DNA from: Fluviicola sp.
GTDB taxonomy: Bacteria > Bacteroidota > Bacteroidia > Flavobacteriales_D > Crocinitomicaceae
Assembly (NCBI GenBank): GCA_020849495.1
Contig: JADLGD010000029.1
Coordinates: 1 to 58,438, forward strand
Length of the DNA: 58,438 nt
Reading direction: 5' to 3'
Below, piece by piece: positions 25,764-35,896 of the stretch. Under the pieces are notes generated by a model that was not told the origin of the DNA, did not search any database, and was given only the letters and a program-made list of their open reading frames with translations. Made by a program: the position numbers and the translations under genes. Numbering within the stretch: the stretch's first letter is position 1; the number at the start of each line of letters is the position of its first letter.

Positions 25764-27023
25764 TCAGATGCTTGACTTCGCTTTCCATTGAGGCAACAAA
25801 GAATTGGAAGAAAAAACAGCCAACAAACAGATTCCTACTGTGTAAAACATGATTCCACTTTGACGTTGCAACATGGACTCAAACAACATGTTGAACATTA
25901 GATTTGTAACTAAAAGCAACAACAACCAATTCAGTTTTTTTCGTGCGATGTACAAACTGATGAACAAAGGAGCGAGCATGATTATTAATCCTAACCAACC
26001 AATTTCAATCCCTGTTTGCAAATATTGATTGTGTGGATTGTAATTTTGTTTGGCTAATTCACGTTGGTCTAAGTTGTTCAAATAATTCGTCAAAACTTCA
26101 TCCACGTTTCCTGTTCCCACTCCCATTGGATAATCTGAAAAAACTTTGTATGCAGCAGACCACATCACCAAGCGAACTTCAGAACCAGACATGGGGAATT
26201 TTTTGTTTCGGATAAATGCTTCTGGATCTGATACGTATTCATCCGCATATTTTTTAGCGCCCTTCCATTCGCTTTGCAACTGTGGAGTAAACTTGATCAA
26301 TCCAATCAATAACAAAGGTGAAACAACCAAATATCCAAGGGCCACCCATTTACCCCATTTGTAGTAAATGAGCACCAAAATACAAACAGCGCAAGCTAAA
26401 ACAAAAAAGAGCATTCCTGCTAAACTCATACACAATCCAATTGCAAGCACAAAGATCAGGGAGACGAAAATAGCTAACCAAGTTGGCATCCATTTGAAAC
26501 GCATCCGATTGGAATACCAAACGAGGAACAAAGCACAGGTATAATAAACGGTTGTATAACTAGGATGATGTATCCACGAAAATCGTGAAGAAAGGTAGCA
26601 ACTGATTCCATAAACGGTACTACAATCACACCTATACGATCCGATAAAACCTGCTACAACCAAATACAAACAGCCAACAATCAACCCAAGAATCGGTAAT
26701 TGAATGGCTACTTTAAATCTTGGAACAAAGGAAAATAGTAAAGGGAAAAAGAGAAATGATAATTTGTATTCCAAATAATCTGCTGCAATATCACCATGTC
26801 TTGTAAAAGCGGTATAGATTGCATACATCAAGTAAGTTATCACAAACAATACCGGAACGATGTGCAGTTTAAACTGAAAGTACTTCTGCTTGATACCAAA
26901 AAATGCAAGGGGAATAAATGGTATGAACAAAACAGTCGTCAGTTTTGGAGCCAACATTAACAGCAATAAAAGCAATGCTAAAAAAGCATTGTACCATTTT
27001 CCAAATGAATGACTATTTTCCAT
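25764..27023 (-). CDS. O-antigen polymerase/ligase-like membrane protein (Wzy/WaaL family)
   Basis: The 419-residue polytopic protein from ATG 27023 (MENSHSFGKWYNAF) has about ten to twelve hydrophobic segments and a large periplasmic loop. The loop and its edge carry the Wzy_C-type signature YNPHNQYLQTGIEIGWLGL and GVGTGNVDEV. In this setting, beside a flippase, polymerisation of the repeat unit is more likely than ligation. The start overlaps the preceding glycosyltransferase gene by 11 nt (ATGGAAAATAG). Confidence 0.87.
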   Translation of the reverse strand: MENSHSFGKWYNAFLALLLLLLMLAPKLTTVLFIPFIPLAFFGIKQKYFQFKLHIVPVLFVITYLMYAIYTAFTRHGDIAADYLEYKLSFLFFPLLFSFVPRFKVAIQLPILGLIVGCLYLVVAGFIGSYRCDCSTVYGISCYLSSRFSWIHHPSYTTVYYTCALFLVWYSNRMRFKWMPTWLAIFVSLIFVLAIGLCMSLAGMLFFVLACAVCILVLIYYKWGKWVALGYLVVSPLLLIGLIKFTPQLQSEWKGAKKYADEYVSDPEAFIRNKKFPMSGSEVRLVMWSAAYKVFSDYPMGVGTGNVDEVLTNYLNNLDQRELAKQNYNPHNQYLQTGIEIGWLGLIIMLAPLFISLYIARKKLNWLLLLLVTNLMFNMLFESMLQRQSGIMFYTVGICLLAVFSSNSLLPQWKAKSSI

Positions 27024-28041
27024 TGACAGCTTGTTGATACAACGCATCAAATTTAGCAATCGAAGCTTTACGCGTTGCTTTTTCTTCGATCAAAACACGA
27101 TTTCTTTCCAACACATTCCCTGCATTTAAAGCGAGTGCTTGATCAAAAGGATTTTGACCCTCCACTTCAATCACTCCATTTTCACCGCCTACAATCCATT
27201 CACGATTAGATGGCAAGTCAGAAACAACAGGAATACATCCTGCAGACATCGCTTCCATCAAACTCACAGACGTCCCATCGCTAGAAGGTAAACTCACATA
27301 CATACTTGCTTTCGCATATTCCGAACGATTCGTCTCATTATCTAACCACCCGAGAAAAACAACATGCTCTTCCAATTTCAATGCTGCAACTTGTTTTTTC
27401 AATGCATCTGTTTCAGAACCTGTTGCTCCAATGTGCAATATCCAATCGGGATGTGAGGAATGAAAAGCTGCGAAGTAATTGATGATCGCATCAATGCGAT
27501 ACAAAGGTTGGTGCAAACGATTGGAATAAATGATTTTCTCCTTCGTACCTGATTCCACTGGTTCAATTCCATATTGCAACCAATGATACTTGGTAGAACT
27601 AGGAATCAATTGATTCATAGCAGTAATCATTTCTGTAGCATCTGCAGTTACAAAAACGGAGCGAGCTATGGTTTTACTTACCAAAAAACGAAAAAGCTTG
27701 TTTTTTTGCGGCATCAACAACACATCACTTCCCCAAGCAGTTGTAATAACAGGAATCCCTAATTTTGCAGCAACTTTTGTAACAAAATAGGCCATTCGAT
27801 TCACTTGATGAACGTGAATGATAGCAGGTTTCACCATCGTCAAAACTTGTCGGATAACTGAAAAGTACCCCCTCAATTTCAAAGGATTCAATGAATGAAC
27901 ATTCAGTACAAATTGTTCTTTCACTTTCGCTTCTGTGTTTGGTTCTTCAGAAAGCAAGTAATGCTCAATGCCTTCTTGTTGAAACGCATTGATGTATCGT
28001 GAAACATGAACAGAATTAGGACCTACTTGCAGGATTTTCAT
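27013..28041 (-). CDS. Glycosyltransferase family 4
   Basis: The 342-residue GT-B protein begins MKILQVGPNSVHVSRYINAF. It has IIHVHQVNRMAYFVTKVAAK, TTAWGSDVLLMP and the donor-site block SSDGTSVSLMEAMSAGCIPV, with the E-x7-E pattern partly kept. It probably builds the polysaccharide repeat unit; the linkage is unknown. It overlaps the upstream glycosyltransferase gene by 26 nt. Confidence 0.87.
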   Translation of the reverse strand: MKILQVGPNSVHVSRYINAFQQEGIEHYLLSEEPNTEAKVKEQFVLNVHSLNPLKLRGYFSVIRQVLTMVKPAIIHVHQVNRMAYFVTKVAAKLGIPVITTAWGSDVLLMPQKNKLFRFLVSKTIARSVFVTADATEMITAMNQLIPSSTKYHWLQYGIEPVESGTKEKIIYSNRLHQPLYRIDAIINYFAAFHSSHPDWILHIGATGSETDALKKQVAALKLEEHVVFLGWLDNETNRSEYAKASMYVSLPSSDGTSVSLMEAMSAGCIPVVSDLPSNREWIVGGENGVIEVEGQNPFDQALALNAGNVLERNRVLIEEKATRKASIAKFDALYQQAVNGK

Positions 28042-29251
28042 TGAAAATACGTTGTATGATTTGTTTTAATGCTTTAACACCTCTCGATCGGTGTAAAGAA
28101 TCAATGTTTTCTTGACTTGCTACTTTTGCTACTTGATTCAATTTATCTTGTTGAATCGCTAAGAGTTGTTCTTTGATTTCAGAAATTGCTGAATTATCGC
28201 AGACATATCCACATCCAAAAGAATGAATTAATTGTGCTGCTACATCAGATTCATCCATCAAAGCTAAAATTGGTTTTCGAGCTGAAATGTAATCAAACAA
28301 TTTGCCTGTATAAACACCTTTACGCTGCGTTGTAGGATGGATAACTACATTTGCATCCATGGTGTTCATTTTTGAAATGGCGTCTTTGTAGGATAATGAA
28401 GGATAGACAAAAACACGTGCTTTTATTTCATTGGGAACTGTGAAATTTGAAAACGCTCCATAAATATGCATTTCAAACTGAAAGTCTTCTGGTAACTCAG
28501 CAAGAGCTTTGAATAAATTAGTTGGTTTGATATCACCGTAAAAACTTCCAAAATACCCTAATTTCAAAACAGGTGTTTTAGCAATTGAGACATCGAATTT
28601 CAAATCATGATTGAACCCATTTCGAATTTCCTCTGCAATCTTGACGTTTTTTAAATGAGTTTTATAAGTCGACAAAATCGGCTCACTTACAGAAACCACG
28701 GCATCTGCGAGATTATCAATTTGTTGTTCGATTGCACGCATTTCATCATTGATTGCTTTTGAATGATTCGGATTGAAACTCATTTCATCCCGCATATCAG
28801 CAATCCATTTTACTTCCGGATGGTTTTTACAAAAATCAATGGAGACAAGATGCGCTTCCATATACGGAAAAGAGCTAATAATCACATCGAAAGGATCTTT
28901 TGAATGAACAGCTTCTAATTGACGAAGCGTTTTTTCTTTCCACTTTAAAAGCGGCTTAGTAATAACTTTACGAATCATAATATTTAAAAGTGTTTTGAAA
29001 TTATGCACCAACTTATTGTCGGTGTTTTTATTTTTCAAAACCTCTAGAATCCAGCTAGAACTATTATAATACACTTGAACATTTTCACCAAAACGATTGC
29101 TCTTCAATTGATGATGCTCAGCAAAAACGACAACTTCAAACTCATTCGAAAGGTATTCAGCAAATGCCTCCATCCTGTTCGCTCCAATGTATTTAATTGG
29201 ATAGAAGAAATTCGTAACAATTGCTATACGCTTTTTCTGTTGTTGTTCCAT
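28016..29251 (-). CDS. Glycosyltransferase, GT4-like
   Basis: The 411-residue protein has an N-terminal IAIVTNFFYPIKYIGANRME, the typical start of GT-B enzymes that act on envelope sugars, then VVSVSEPILSTYKTHL and LKLGYFGSFYGDIKPTNLFK. The C-terminal donor motif is degenerate (TQRKGVYTGKLFDYISARKP). Start and stop overlap neighbours (1 nt with the aminotransferase, 26 nt downstream), showing operon membership. Substrate unknown. Confidence 0.82.
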   Translation of the reverse strand: MEQQQKKRIAIVTNFFYPIKYIGANRMEAFAEYLSNEFEVVVFAEHHQLKSNRFGENVQVYYNSSSWILEVLKNKNTDNKLVHNFKTLLNIMIRKVITKPLLKWKEKTLRQLEAVHSKDPFDVIISSFPYMEAHLVSIDFCKNHPEVKWIADMRDEMSFNPNHSKAINDEMRAIEQQIDNLADAVVSVSEPILSTYKTHLKNVKIAEEIRNGFNHDLKFDVSIAKTPVLKLGYFGSFYGDIKPTNLFKALAELPEDFQFEMHIYGAFSNFTVPNEIKARVFVYPSLSYKDAISKMNTMDANVVIHPTTQRKGVYTGKLFDYISARKPILALMDESDVAAQLIHSFGCGYVCDNSAISEIKEQLLAIQQDKLNQVAKVASQENIDSLHRSRGVKALKQIIQRIFNENPASRS

Positions 29252-30504
29252 TATACAATTCCGTTTGTTGTAAAAATAGCCTTTATTTCTGCTAGTTCAG
29301 CATCACTCAGATGCACATTGATATTGATAGGCAGATTCACAATTACTTGACTGATGTGCTCACCAACTTTACATGTTCCTTCTGAATAGCAATAGCGATA
29401 AGAACCTTTTGGGTGCACCACGTCATTGAACCAAACACCCAATTCGTATCCTTTTGACTTTGCTTCTTGCTTGATGCGTTCAATCGTTTCAGGTTTCACA
29501 TGCGACTTAAACACAATCGGAAAACGCACCAAATTGTAATTGTCAGCATAGAACACATGAAGGTCTTTTAAGTCTTTTAACAAATCGTAAAAACGCTGAG
29601 CCAATTGTTGTTTTCTTGTATTTACTTGATGAATAGAAGCCATTTGGTGATAACCGAAAACAGCAAGCGATGCAGGTAATTTGTAGGCATAATTATCTGG
29701 CAATTCACCAGCAACTTCCATCGGACTGGTTTTGTGCAACAAACCTGTGAACTTCAACACAAAGAAATAAGCTAAATAAAGAAAATTCGATGCTTTCCAA
29801 AGTGATAGACTAAAAGCAGTTAATGTAATTCCAATTCTAAATGCTTTGAACCTAGATGCTTCTGGCGTTTGTGCATATAAGTCAGCAAATTTTGGAAGTA
29901 AATCAGTATTGTTGACAACAAAGACTCCACCAATTCCCGTTGAAATCGGTTTTGAAAATTCCATGCTGAAAAAGGCAGCATCACCAATAGTACCACATAG
30001 TTTACCAGATTGATCAACCGAACCCAAGGTCTGAGCCGCATCTTCAATGATGAGAATCGAGGGATGAGCTTGTTTGATGAGTTGGATGTCTTCGTATACC
30101 AAGCCAAAGTTATGGGGAACAATCACCACTTTTGTAGCTGGGTTCATTTGCTCCAACAATTGCGTGGTATTCAAATTCAGCGTTTCTTCCGTGATATCAA
30201 TGTAAGCAACTTTACAACCTGCAAATTTCACCGCATTGGTGAGCACCACGCAAGTATAACCAGCAACAAGTACCTCGTCATTTTCCTTTAAACCAAGAGA
30301 TTTCAAAAAAGTATAAACACCCATTCTACCAGATCCAAAGAAGAACAATTGTTCTTTGGGTACTTTCAGAAATGAACTCCATTGATCTTGAAATTGTGAA
30401 AGGCGCTTGTTTTTTCTTCCTAACAACAAATCGCGCAACGATCGAAACGTGTCTTTTTTCGTCAAAGCATTGCAAACAAATGGCAGTTTATATTTACGAA
30501 TCAT
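29251..30504 (-). CDS. DegT/DnrJ-type PLP aminotransferase, divergent
   Basis: The 417-residue protein has FFGSGRMGVYTFLKSLGL, NDEVLVAGYTCVVLTNAVKF, IIEDAAQTLGS and FFSMEFSKPISTGIGG, where the Lys is the presumed PLP Schiff-base residue. It is less canonical than the aminotransferase at 22150; the usual FH-x-K-x-I-T pattern is replaced by EFSKPIST. A second aminosugar, or a non-sugar substrate, is possible. Confidence 0.83.
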   Translation of the reverse strand: MIRKYKLPFVCNALTKKDTFRSLRDLLLGRKNKRLSQFQDQWSSFLKVPKEQLFFFGSGRMGVYTFLKSLGLKENDEVLVAGYTCVVLTNAVKFAGCKVAYIDITEETLNLNTTQLLEQMNPATKVVIVPHNFGLVYEDIQLIKQAHPSILIIEDAAQTLGSVDQSGKLCGTIGDAAFFSMEFSKPISTGIGGVFVVNNTDLLPKFADLYAQTPEASRFKAFRIGITLTAFSLSLWKASNFLYLAYFFVLKFTGLLHKTSPMEVAGELPDNYAYKLPASLAVFGYHQMASIHQVNTRKQQLAQRFYDLLKDLKDLHVFYADNYNLVRFPIVFKSHVKPETIERIKQEAKSKGYELGVWFNDVVHPKGSYRYCYSEGTCKVGEHISQVIVNLPININVHLSDAELAEIKAIFTTNGIV

Positions 30505-31412
30505 TTGGATAATGCTTTAAATGCTTGTATTAAACCACTAAAAATATGCTCTTCATTGAAATTTTCTTCTACATATTTCTTTCCGAGCATGTTTTCTTTC
30601 AATGTGTTCTCTTCAAATTGTTGGTATAAATTACTCAAACTTTCGGTTAGTTTCTCTTCAGTTGGCACAAATTTGCAATGAGGAAAAGGATACTTGTACA
30701 ACACTTGTTTTCCTCTTGCCAAAGCTTCCAAAACCACCGTAGCCAAACCATCATGACTGGGGAATCTTAATACGATTTGACATTTATCATAAAACGTATC
30801 CATTTCTTGAACCCAACCATGCGTATGAATATTTGACGGAAGTGGGTTAAATGAATCTGCTTTTGTTCCAACCACTTCAAAATTAATTTTCGGAAATTGT
30901 TGAGCAAGTCTTATCAATTCATTCATTCCATAAAAAACAGGATCTCTATCATTGACATAACAAAAGACGCTTAATTGGGAAGTTTGAAAAACTTGAAGGG
31001 GAAAATTTGAAGGAAAGGCTGCGAAATTTTGAATCCTAGCAGAAATTCCAATACTTGCAAGTTCATCTTTTATCCAATCCACTTCACAAAAATGATGGGC
31101 GTATTGAAGATAATCCATCCTTGCAGAACCGTTAATTACGTTTTTTTTAGCTTGTTCTACATCAGAACCCACCCACATCATAACAAGTGGGATTTTCTTT
31201 TTCAAGCACAAATCAAACACACCACTCGAAGAAAGAGAACCATTGATTGAAAAAACTATATCAGCTTTAGGAATCAAAAACAGGGCTTTTAGTTTGTCCG
31301 TTTTCTTTGAGTAAGTATCCAAGAAGACATAACTATTTTCTTTATCAAATCGATTCAGATTCTCCGCTAATCGTTTTCCAAAAAATGGTAAGCCAACTAT
31401 TACAACTCTCAT
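30501..31412 (-). CDS. Glycosyltransferase-like protein
   Basis: From ATG 31412 (MRVVIVGLPFFGKRLAENL) the protein has 303 residues; a TTG at 31421 is the alternative. It shows a short GT-B pattern: WVGSDVEQAKKN in the first half and HDGLATVVLEALARGKQVLY as the donor-site region. ATGA overlaps with the acyltransferase stop. Likely transfers a sugar in the cluster; the specificity is unknown. Confidence 0.78.
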   Translation of the reverse strand: MRVVIVGLPFFGKRLAENLNRFDKENSYVFLDTYSKKTDKLKALFLIPKADIVFSINGSLSSSGVFDLCLKKKIPLVMMWVGSDVEQAKKNVINGSARMDYLQYAHHFCEVDWIKDELASIGISARIQNFAAFPSNFPLQVFQTSQLSVFCYVNDRDPVFYGMNELIRLAQQFPKINFEVVGTKADSFNPLPSNIHTHGWVQEMDTFYDKCQIVLRFPSHDGLATVVLEALARGKQVLYKYPFPHCKFVPTEEKLTESLSNLYQQFEENTLKENMLGKKYVEENFNEEHIFSGLIQAFKALSK

Positions 31413-31987
31413 TTTGCCCAACTGTTATAATGGTTTTGCAATTCAGGATGTTCCTTTAAAAACGGTTCATCCATCGTTCGTGTATCACCAACAACCACCG
31501 CAGGATTTCCTGCAATAATTGAAAAATCTGGGAAATCACCTTTTACAGAAGAATAAGCTGCAACGATACAACCTTTCCCAATGTTTGTTCCAGGCATTAT
31601 CGTAGAATGTGGTCCGATGAATGAGTATGCTCCGATATGAACCGCACCTTTTTTGTAGCCAATTAAATTGCTTTCTGTCACATAAGCTCTTCCATACAAT
31701 CGAATGGAAACATGGCTACTATGAGTTAAAATTGAAATGTAATTGGTTATTTGAACACCTTCATCAATTTGAATTCCATTAGAAGCTTCAATGAAATTAT
31801 AATGTCCGATAAAAACATATCCTGCTAATTTCAAATGTGCTTTTTCAGAAATAACCGTAGAGCTACTTACCCTTGTAAAGCGAATGATTTCTCCATTTAG
31901 TTGGTAATTTGAAATCATTTTCGGCTCTAAACGCATCAACTTTCGGCGAGTTTGCCACTGTCTAAAATTCCAATAGAGTTTACGCAT
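31409..31987 (-). CDS. Hexapeptide-repeat acyltransferase
   Basis: From ATG 31987 (MRKLYWNFRQWQ; ATG 31996 is also open) the protein has about 192 residues. Its latter half is a left-handed beta-helix: IGHYNFIEASNGIQIDEGVQ, IGAYSFIGPHSTIMPGTNIG and the closing AAYSSVKGDFPDFSIIAGNPA. This is the WbbJ/maa-type O-acetyltransferase pattern, so it probably acetylates a sugar of the repeat unit. It overlaps the end of the flippase gene. Confidence 0.85.
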   Translation of the reverse strand: MRKLYWNFRQWQTRRKLMRLEPKMISNYQLNGEIIRFTRVSSSTVISEKAHLKLAGYVFIGHYNFIEASNGIQIDEGVQITNYISILTHSSHVSIRLYGRAYVTESNLIGYKKGAVHIGAYSFIGPHSTIMPGTNIGKGCIVAAYSSVKGDFPDFSIIAGNPAVVVGDTRTMDEPFLKEHPELQNHYNSWAK

Positions 31988-33248
31988 GGGCATCATTTTT
32001 CTTTGCTAGTCTGAGTAGCCAAAATATTACGAAAGTTAGAAAAACAAATTGAGTTGCACTGACTATCACAAGGATTTCTTCAAAAGTAAGCTTCCATTGA
32101 GGAAATACTTCTCCTATTGCCAAACTCAAGACCATTAAGACTGCACTTGTAATACCTAGAATGAAAAATCCTCTTTGTTTATTTAAAATAAGTGGAATTT
32201 GAGATACAGGTGAAATCAAGAAATTTGTCAATAACCATGGCGCCATGATTTGAGCATAAAACCCTGCTTTTTCCCAATGAGCACCAAAGACAAATGAAAA
32301 TATTTCTCCACCAAACAACATTAAAAGTCCGAAAGGCACAATTGAAATAACGAATAAAGAAAGCATTGTTTTTCGAAGTAAAGGATAAATCGGTTTTCCT
32401 TCATTTCGTTGATCGACTGCCTTTTTCAAAAACACTTGTCCGATAGACGACCCAATAATGGAAATGGGCATTTTCAACATTCGAAATGACAAATCATATA
32501 AACCTAAAACTCCTTTTTCAAAGGCATAGACCATGTAGATTGCAATGAATAATTCTTTGGTTAAATCAACTAAGGCATGCGGTAAATTGATTCTTGGGAA
32601 ATCGGCATAATTCTTTAAAATGGCGTAATCTCTACCCTTCATTTTGAATAACTTCATGTGCGATTTCGCTTTCTTAAAGTCGCGAACAAACAAGAAATTA
32701 CCTGCGAATAAAGACAGAATAAATGCTCCAATTAATCCAAATACACCTAAAGGAAACAATGCTATTGATCCCAAAGAATTGGTCAGCGACTGAGTGATTT
32801 TGGAATAACTAATTCGTTTAAAGTCCTTTAATCGCAATGCCCAACTCATTCCTTGATTGCTTAAAGCAGAAAACAAAACACCTAAAGGAATCAGTAAGAC
32901 CAAGAAGTTCATCAATGGGTCTTTGAACGGAAAGAACAAGAAAAGTAACGAAACGAAAAGTGTTATGATTACTGTAGTAAAAAGTACTTTTAAAGAAAGG
33001 CGGTACAAAGAATACGCATGTTCGAATCGCTTTGGCAACGTAAACGCCAATTCCAATCGAGCAGTTGCAATAATGGTTATAAAAGCTACAATTCTAGCGA
33101 ATAAAGAAAGATACCCCATGTCTTCCGAGCTATACAATCGGGTAATAATGGGAGAAAGCGCATAAGAAAACAACTGTGCGATGATCGTTCCAGAAGCAAG
33201 TGTGGCAACTGAAGTAACAAATTCCGATTGTCGGAGCTTTTTAATCAT
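31980..33248 (-). CDS. Wzx-type lipid-linked oligosaccharide flippase
   Basis: The 422-residue protein has about twelve hydrophobic segments and an N-terminal SVATLASGTIIAQLFSYALS plus ITRLYSSEDMGYLSLF, typical of the polysaccharide biosynthesis (MATE-like) family. It should translocate the undecaprenyl-linked repeat unit for the Wzy-like polymerase at 25764. It overlaps the epimerase gene by 8 nt. Confidence 0.88.
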   Translation of the reverse strand: MIKKLRQSEFVTSVATLASGTIIAQLFSYALSPIITRLYSSEDMGYLSLFARIVAFITIIATARLELAFTLPKRFEHAYSLYRLSLKVLFTTVIITLFVSLLFLFFPFKDPLMNFLVLLIPLGVLFSALSNQGMSWALRLKDFKRISYSKITQSLTNSLGSIALFPLGVFGLIGAFILSLFAGNFLFVRDFKKAKSHMKLFKMKGRDYAILKNYADFPRINLPHALVDLTKELFIAIYMVYAFEKGVLGLYDLSFRMLKMPISIIGSSIGQVFLKKAVDQRNEGKPIYPLLRKTMLSLFVISIVPFGLLMLFGGEIFSFVFGAHWEKAGFYAQIMAPWLLTNFLISPVSQIPLILNKQRGFFILGITSAVLMVLSLAIGEVFPQWKLTFEEILVIVSATQFVFLTFVIFWLLRLAKKNDAHA

Positions 33249-34236
33249 TGAATGCTTGATTCAAATATGCTTGAACTCCTTCTTCAAAAGTATAAAGCGC
33301 TTGGTAACCGATATTCTTTTCAATCAATTCAGTTGAAGCCAATGAATCACGAATATCCCCAACTCTATTTGGACCATAAGTCAATTGATGAGAAACTGTT
33401 TTCCCTATTTTGATCAATCCATTTTCTAGTGCTGCAATTACTTCATTGAGTGTTAAACTTCTTCCACAAGCTACATTGTAAACTTTACCAAAAGCATCTA
33501 TGTGATCTGTCGACAACGACAATAAATTTGCAAGAACAGCATTTTGAACAAACGTAAAATCACGTGTTTGCTCTCCATCTCCATTGACAATAATTTCGCC
33601 ACCATTCAGCATTTTATCTAAAAAGCGTGGAATGGCAGCAGCATAAACTCCTTCAGGATTTTGATGAGGACCAAAGACATTGAAATAGCGCAATCCAATC
33701 GTTTCCATTTGATGCAAACGGTGATAAACTGCCGCGTAATGTTCGTTTAATTGTTTGGTTACTGCATAAGGTGAAAGTGCATTTCCTTCATCTCCTTCAG
33801 ATTTTGGAGAAGCCAAAGAATCACCATAAACAGAGGAAGAACTAGCATAGACAAAGCGTTTCACCCCAGCTTCTTTTGCTTCATGTAAGATCGTCAAGAA
33901 ACCAGTTGCATTGACTTCATGTGTATTTAGAGGAAATTCAATGGATCGTGGCACAGAACCTAAAGCCGCTTGATGAGAGATCACATCAACCTCTTTCAAA
34001 ATAGCTCTGTATTGTGTTGGCTGACAAATATCTGCTTCTATAAAACGAAAGCCATCGTAATTAGAAAGACGATCGATATTGGCTTTCAAACCAGTTGCAT
34101 AGTTATCTAAAACAGTAACAGAGGCACCTATTGAAAGAAGTGCCTCTGTTAAATTTGAACCTATAAATCCTGCTCCTCCAGTTACAAGGACATGTTTTCC
34201 TTTTAATGAATGAACGGACGCTGGATATGCTTTCAT
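33241..34236 (-). CDS. NAD-dependent UDP-hexose 4-epimerase-like (WbpP/TviC-like SDR)
   Basis: This 331-residue extended SDR has TGGAGFIGSNLTEALL, a leading MKAYPASVHSLKGKHVLV typical of WbpP/TviC rather than GalE, SSSSVYGDS and the catalytic YAVTKQLNEHY. Likely product is UDP-GalNAc or a uronic derivative for the polysaccharide. It is the first gene of the cluster; a TAACTTTG element lies 27 nt upstream, inside the gap after rny. Confidence 0.87.
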   Translation of the reverse strand: MKAYPASVHSLKGKHVLVTGGAGFIGSNLTEALLSIGASVTVLDNYATGLKANIDRLSNYDGFRFIEADICQPTQYRAILKEVDVISHQAALGSVPRSIEFPLNTHEVNATGFLTILHEAKEAGVKRFVYASSSSVYGDSLASPKSEGDEGNALSPYAVTKQLNEHYAAVYHRLHQMETIGLRYFNVFGPHQNPEGVYAAAIPRFLDKMLNGGEIIVNGDGEQTRDFTFVQNAVLANLLSLSTDHIDAFGKVYNVACGRSLTLNEVIAALENGLIKIGKTVSHQLTYGPNRVGDIRDSLASTELIEKNIGYQALYTFEEGVQAYLNQAFND

Positions 34237-34263
34237 TTTAATCTTTATAAAACCGTTCTAAAT

Positions 34264-34271
34264 CAAAGTTA
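34264..34271 (-). promoter_or_regulatory. Promoter element at the head of the polysaccharide cluster
   Basis: TAACTTTG on the minus strand matches TAnnTTTG, in the 46-bp gap between rny and the epimerase gene. No -33 TTG was found at the right distance. Confidence 0.45.
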
Positions 34272-34282
34272 TTCACTTTGTT

Positions 34283-35818
34283 TTATTTCGCGTAATTCAC
34301 CGATCTTCTTTCACGAATCACTGTTACTTTCACCTGACCTGGATATGTCATCTCAGTTTGGATTTTTTGAGAAATCGCAAACGACAATTCATCAGCACGT
34401 AAGTCAGTTACTTTATCACTCTCTACTAAAACGCGTAATTCACGACCAGCTTGAATAGCATAAGCGCTATTTACACCATCGTAAGAAAGTGCCAAGTTTT
34501 CAAGGTCTTTGATACGTTTAATATACGATTCAACCACTTCACGACGAGCACCCGGACGAGCACCAGAAATGGAGTCACAAATCTGAATAATTGGAGAAAT
34601 CAAAGAAGTCATTTCGATTTCATCGTGGTGAGCACCAATCGCGTTGATGACATCTGGTTTTTCACCAAATTTCTCAGCAATTTTCATCCCTAAGATTGCA
34701 TGTGGCAATTCAGGTTCTTCATCTGGAACTTTACCAATATCGTGTAATAAACCTGCGCGTTTTGCAACTTTCACATTCAAGCCTAATTCAGCAGCCATGA
34801 TCGCACATAAATTTGCTACCTCGCGGCTGTGTTGCAACAAGTTTTGTCCATAAGATGAGCGGTATTTCATACGTCCAACCATACGGATCAATTCTGGATG
34901 AAGACCGTGAATACCTAAATCGATACATGTTCTACGACCAGTTTCAGCAATTTCTTCTTCCAAAGAACGTTTTGTTTTCGCCACTACTTCTTCAATACGA
35001 GCAGGGTGAATACGACCATCAGAAACCAATTGGTGCAATGCTAAACGAGCGATTTCTCTACGAACAGGATCAAAACAAGACAAGATGATTGCTTCAGGAG
35101 TATCATCTACAATGATTTCAACGCCAGTAGCAGCTTCCAGTGCACGAATGTTACGCCCTTCACGACCAATGATTCTACCTTTTACCTCATCAGACTCAAT
35201 ATTGAACACAGAAACAGCATTTTCTACAGCTTGTTCAGAAGCTACTCGTTGAATCGTTTGAACAACGATGCGTTTTGCTTCACGATTGGCATTCAATTTT
35301 GCTTCCTCTGTAATCTCTTTGATATGCACCATTGCAGCTGTTCTTGCTTCATCTTTCAAAGACTCCATCAACAAGTTTTTCGCTTCTTCAACCGACATAC
35401 CTGTGATTTTAGTCAACTCAGCTACTCGTTTTTGATGCATTTTTTCTAGTTCTTGATAACGTGCATCATTTGCTAGTAATTTTGCTTCTAATTCAGCTTG
35501 AATTTTTTCGGTGTCTTTTTCTTTTCTAGAAACCTCTTCGATTTTTTGTGTCAACGACTTTTCTTTACTTTTCGCTTTATCTTCGATTGATTGAACACGT
35601 TTTTCACGTTCTTTTACAGCTTCTTCATGTTCTTCTTTTAGTTTCAAAAAGCGTTCTTTTGCTTGAAGAATTTTGTCTTTCTTCATTGCTTCACCTTCAA
35701 TCTCAGCTTCTTTGACAATTTGTTCTCTTCTTTTCTTTAGCATGGTTGCTTGAACGATGAACGTGACAACAGCCCCTCCAATCAATCCAATCAACGCACC
35801 TATAATAATCTCTACCAT
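34283..35818 (-). CDS. rny: Ribonuclease Y
   Basis: RNase Y is a membrane-anchored endoribonuclease that starts mRNA decay. The 511-residue protein has an N-terminal membrane helix (about 1-22), a long charged coiled coil (about 25-150), a KH domain with [17 protein letters not shown], and an HD domain with HSREVANL and [12 protein letters not shown], then GAHHDE. All hallmark residues are present and length is normal. It follows zapA with a hairpin in the 78-bp gap. Confidence 0.96.
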   Translation of the reverse strand: MVEIIIGALIGLIGGAVVTFIVQATMLKKRREQIVKEAEIEGEAMKKDKILQAKERFLKLKEEHEEAVKEREKRVQSIEDKAKSKEKSLTQKIEEVSRKEKDTEKIQAELEAKLLANDARYQELEKMHQKRVAELTKITGMSVEEAKNLLMESLKDEARTAAMVHIKEITEEAKLNANREAKRIVVQTIQRVASEQAVENAVSVFNIESDEVKGRIIGREGRNIRALEAATGVEIIVDDTPEAIILSCFDPVRREIARLALHQLVSDGRIHPARIEEVVAKTKRSLEEEIAETGRRTCIDLGIHGLHPELIRMVGRMKYRSSYGQNLLQHSREVANLCAIMAAELGLNVKVAKRAGLLHDIGKVPDEEPELPHAILGMKIAEKFGEKPDVINAIGAHHDEIEMTSLISPIIQICDSISGARPGARREVVESYIKRIKDLENLALSYDGVNSAYAIQAGRELRVLVESDKVTDLRADELSFAISQKIQTEMTYPGQVKVTVIRERRSVNYAK

Positions 35819-35828
35819 AATTGTATAA

Positions 35829-35877
35829 ATAAAAAATTCCCACTGCTCACGGGACTAAACACGTAAACAAGTGGGAA
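35829..35877 (-). terminator. Strong hairpin with T-tract between zapA and rny
   Basis: On the minus strand TTCCCACT pairs with AGTGGGAA (8 bp). An inner TTTACG/CGTGAG stem (with G-T pairs) continues it across a small internal loop, and TTTTTTATTT follows. It looks like an intrinsic terminator or attenuator after zapA; a small structured RNA is the alternative. Confidence 0.6.
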
Positions 35878-35896
35878 AAAGCTGAATGATTCAATT

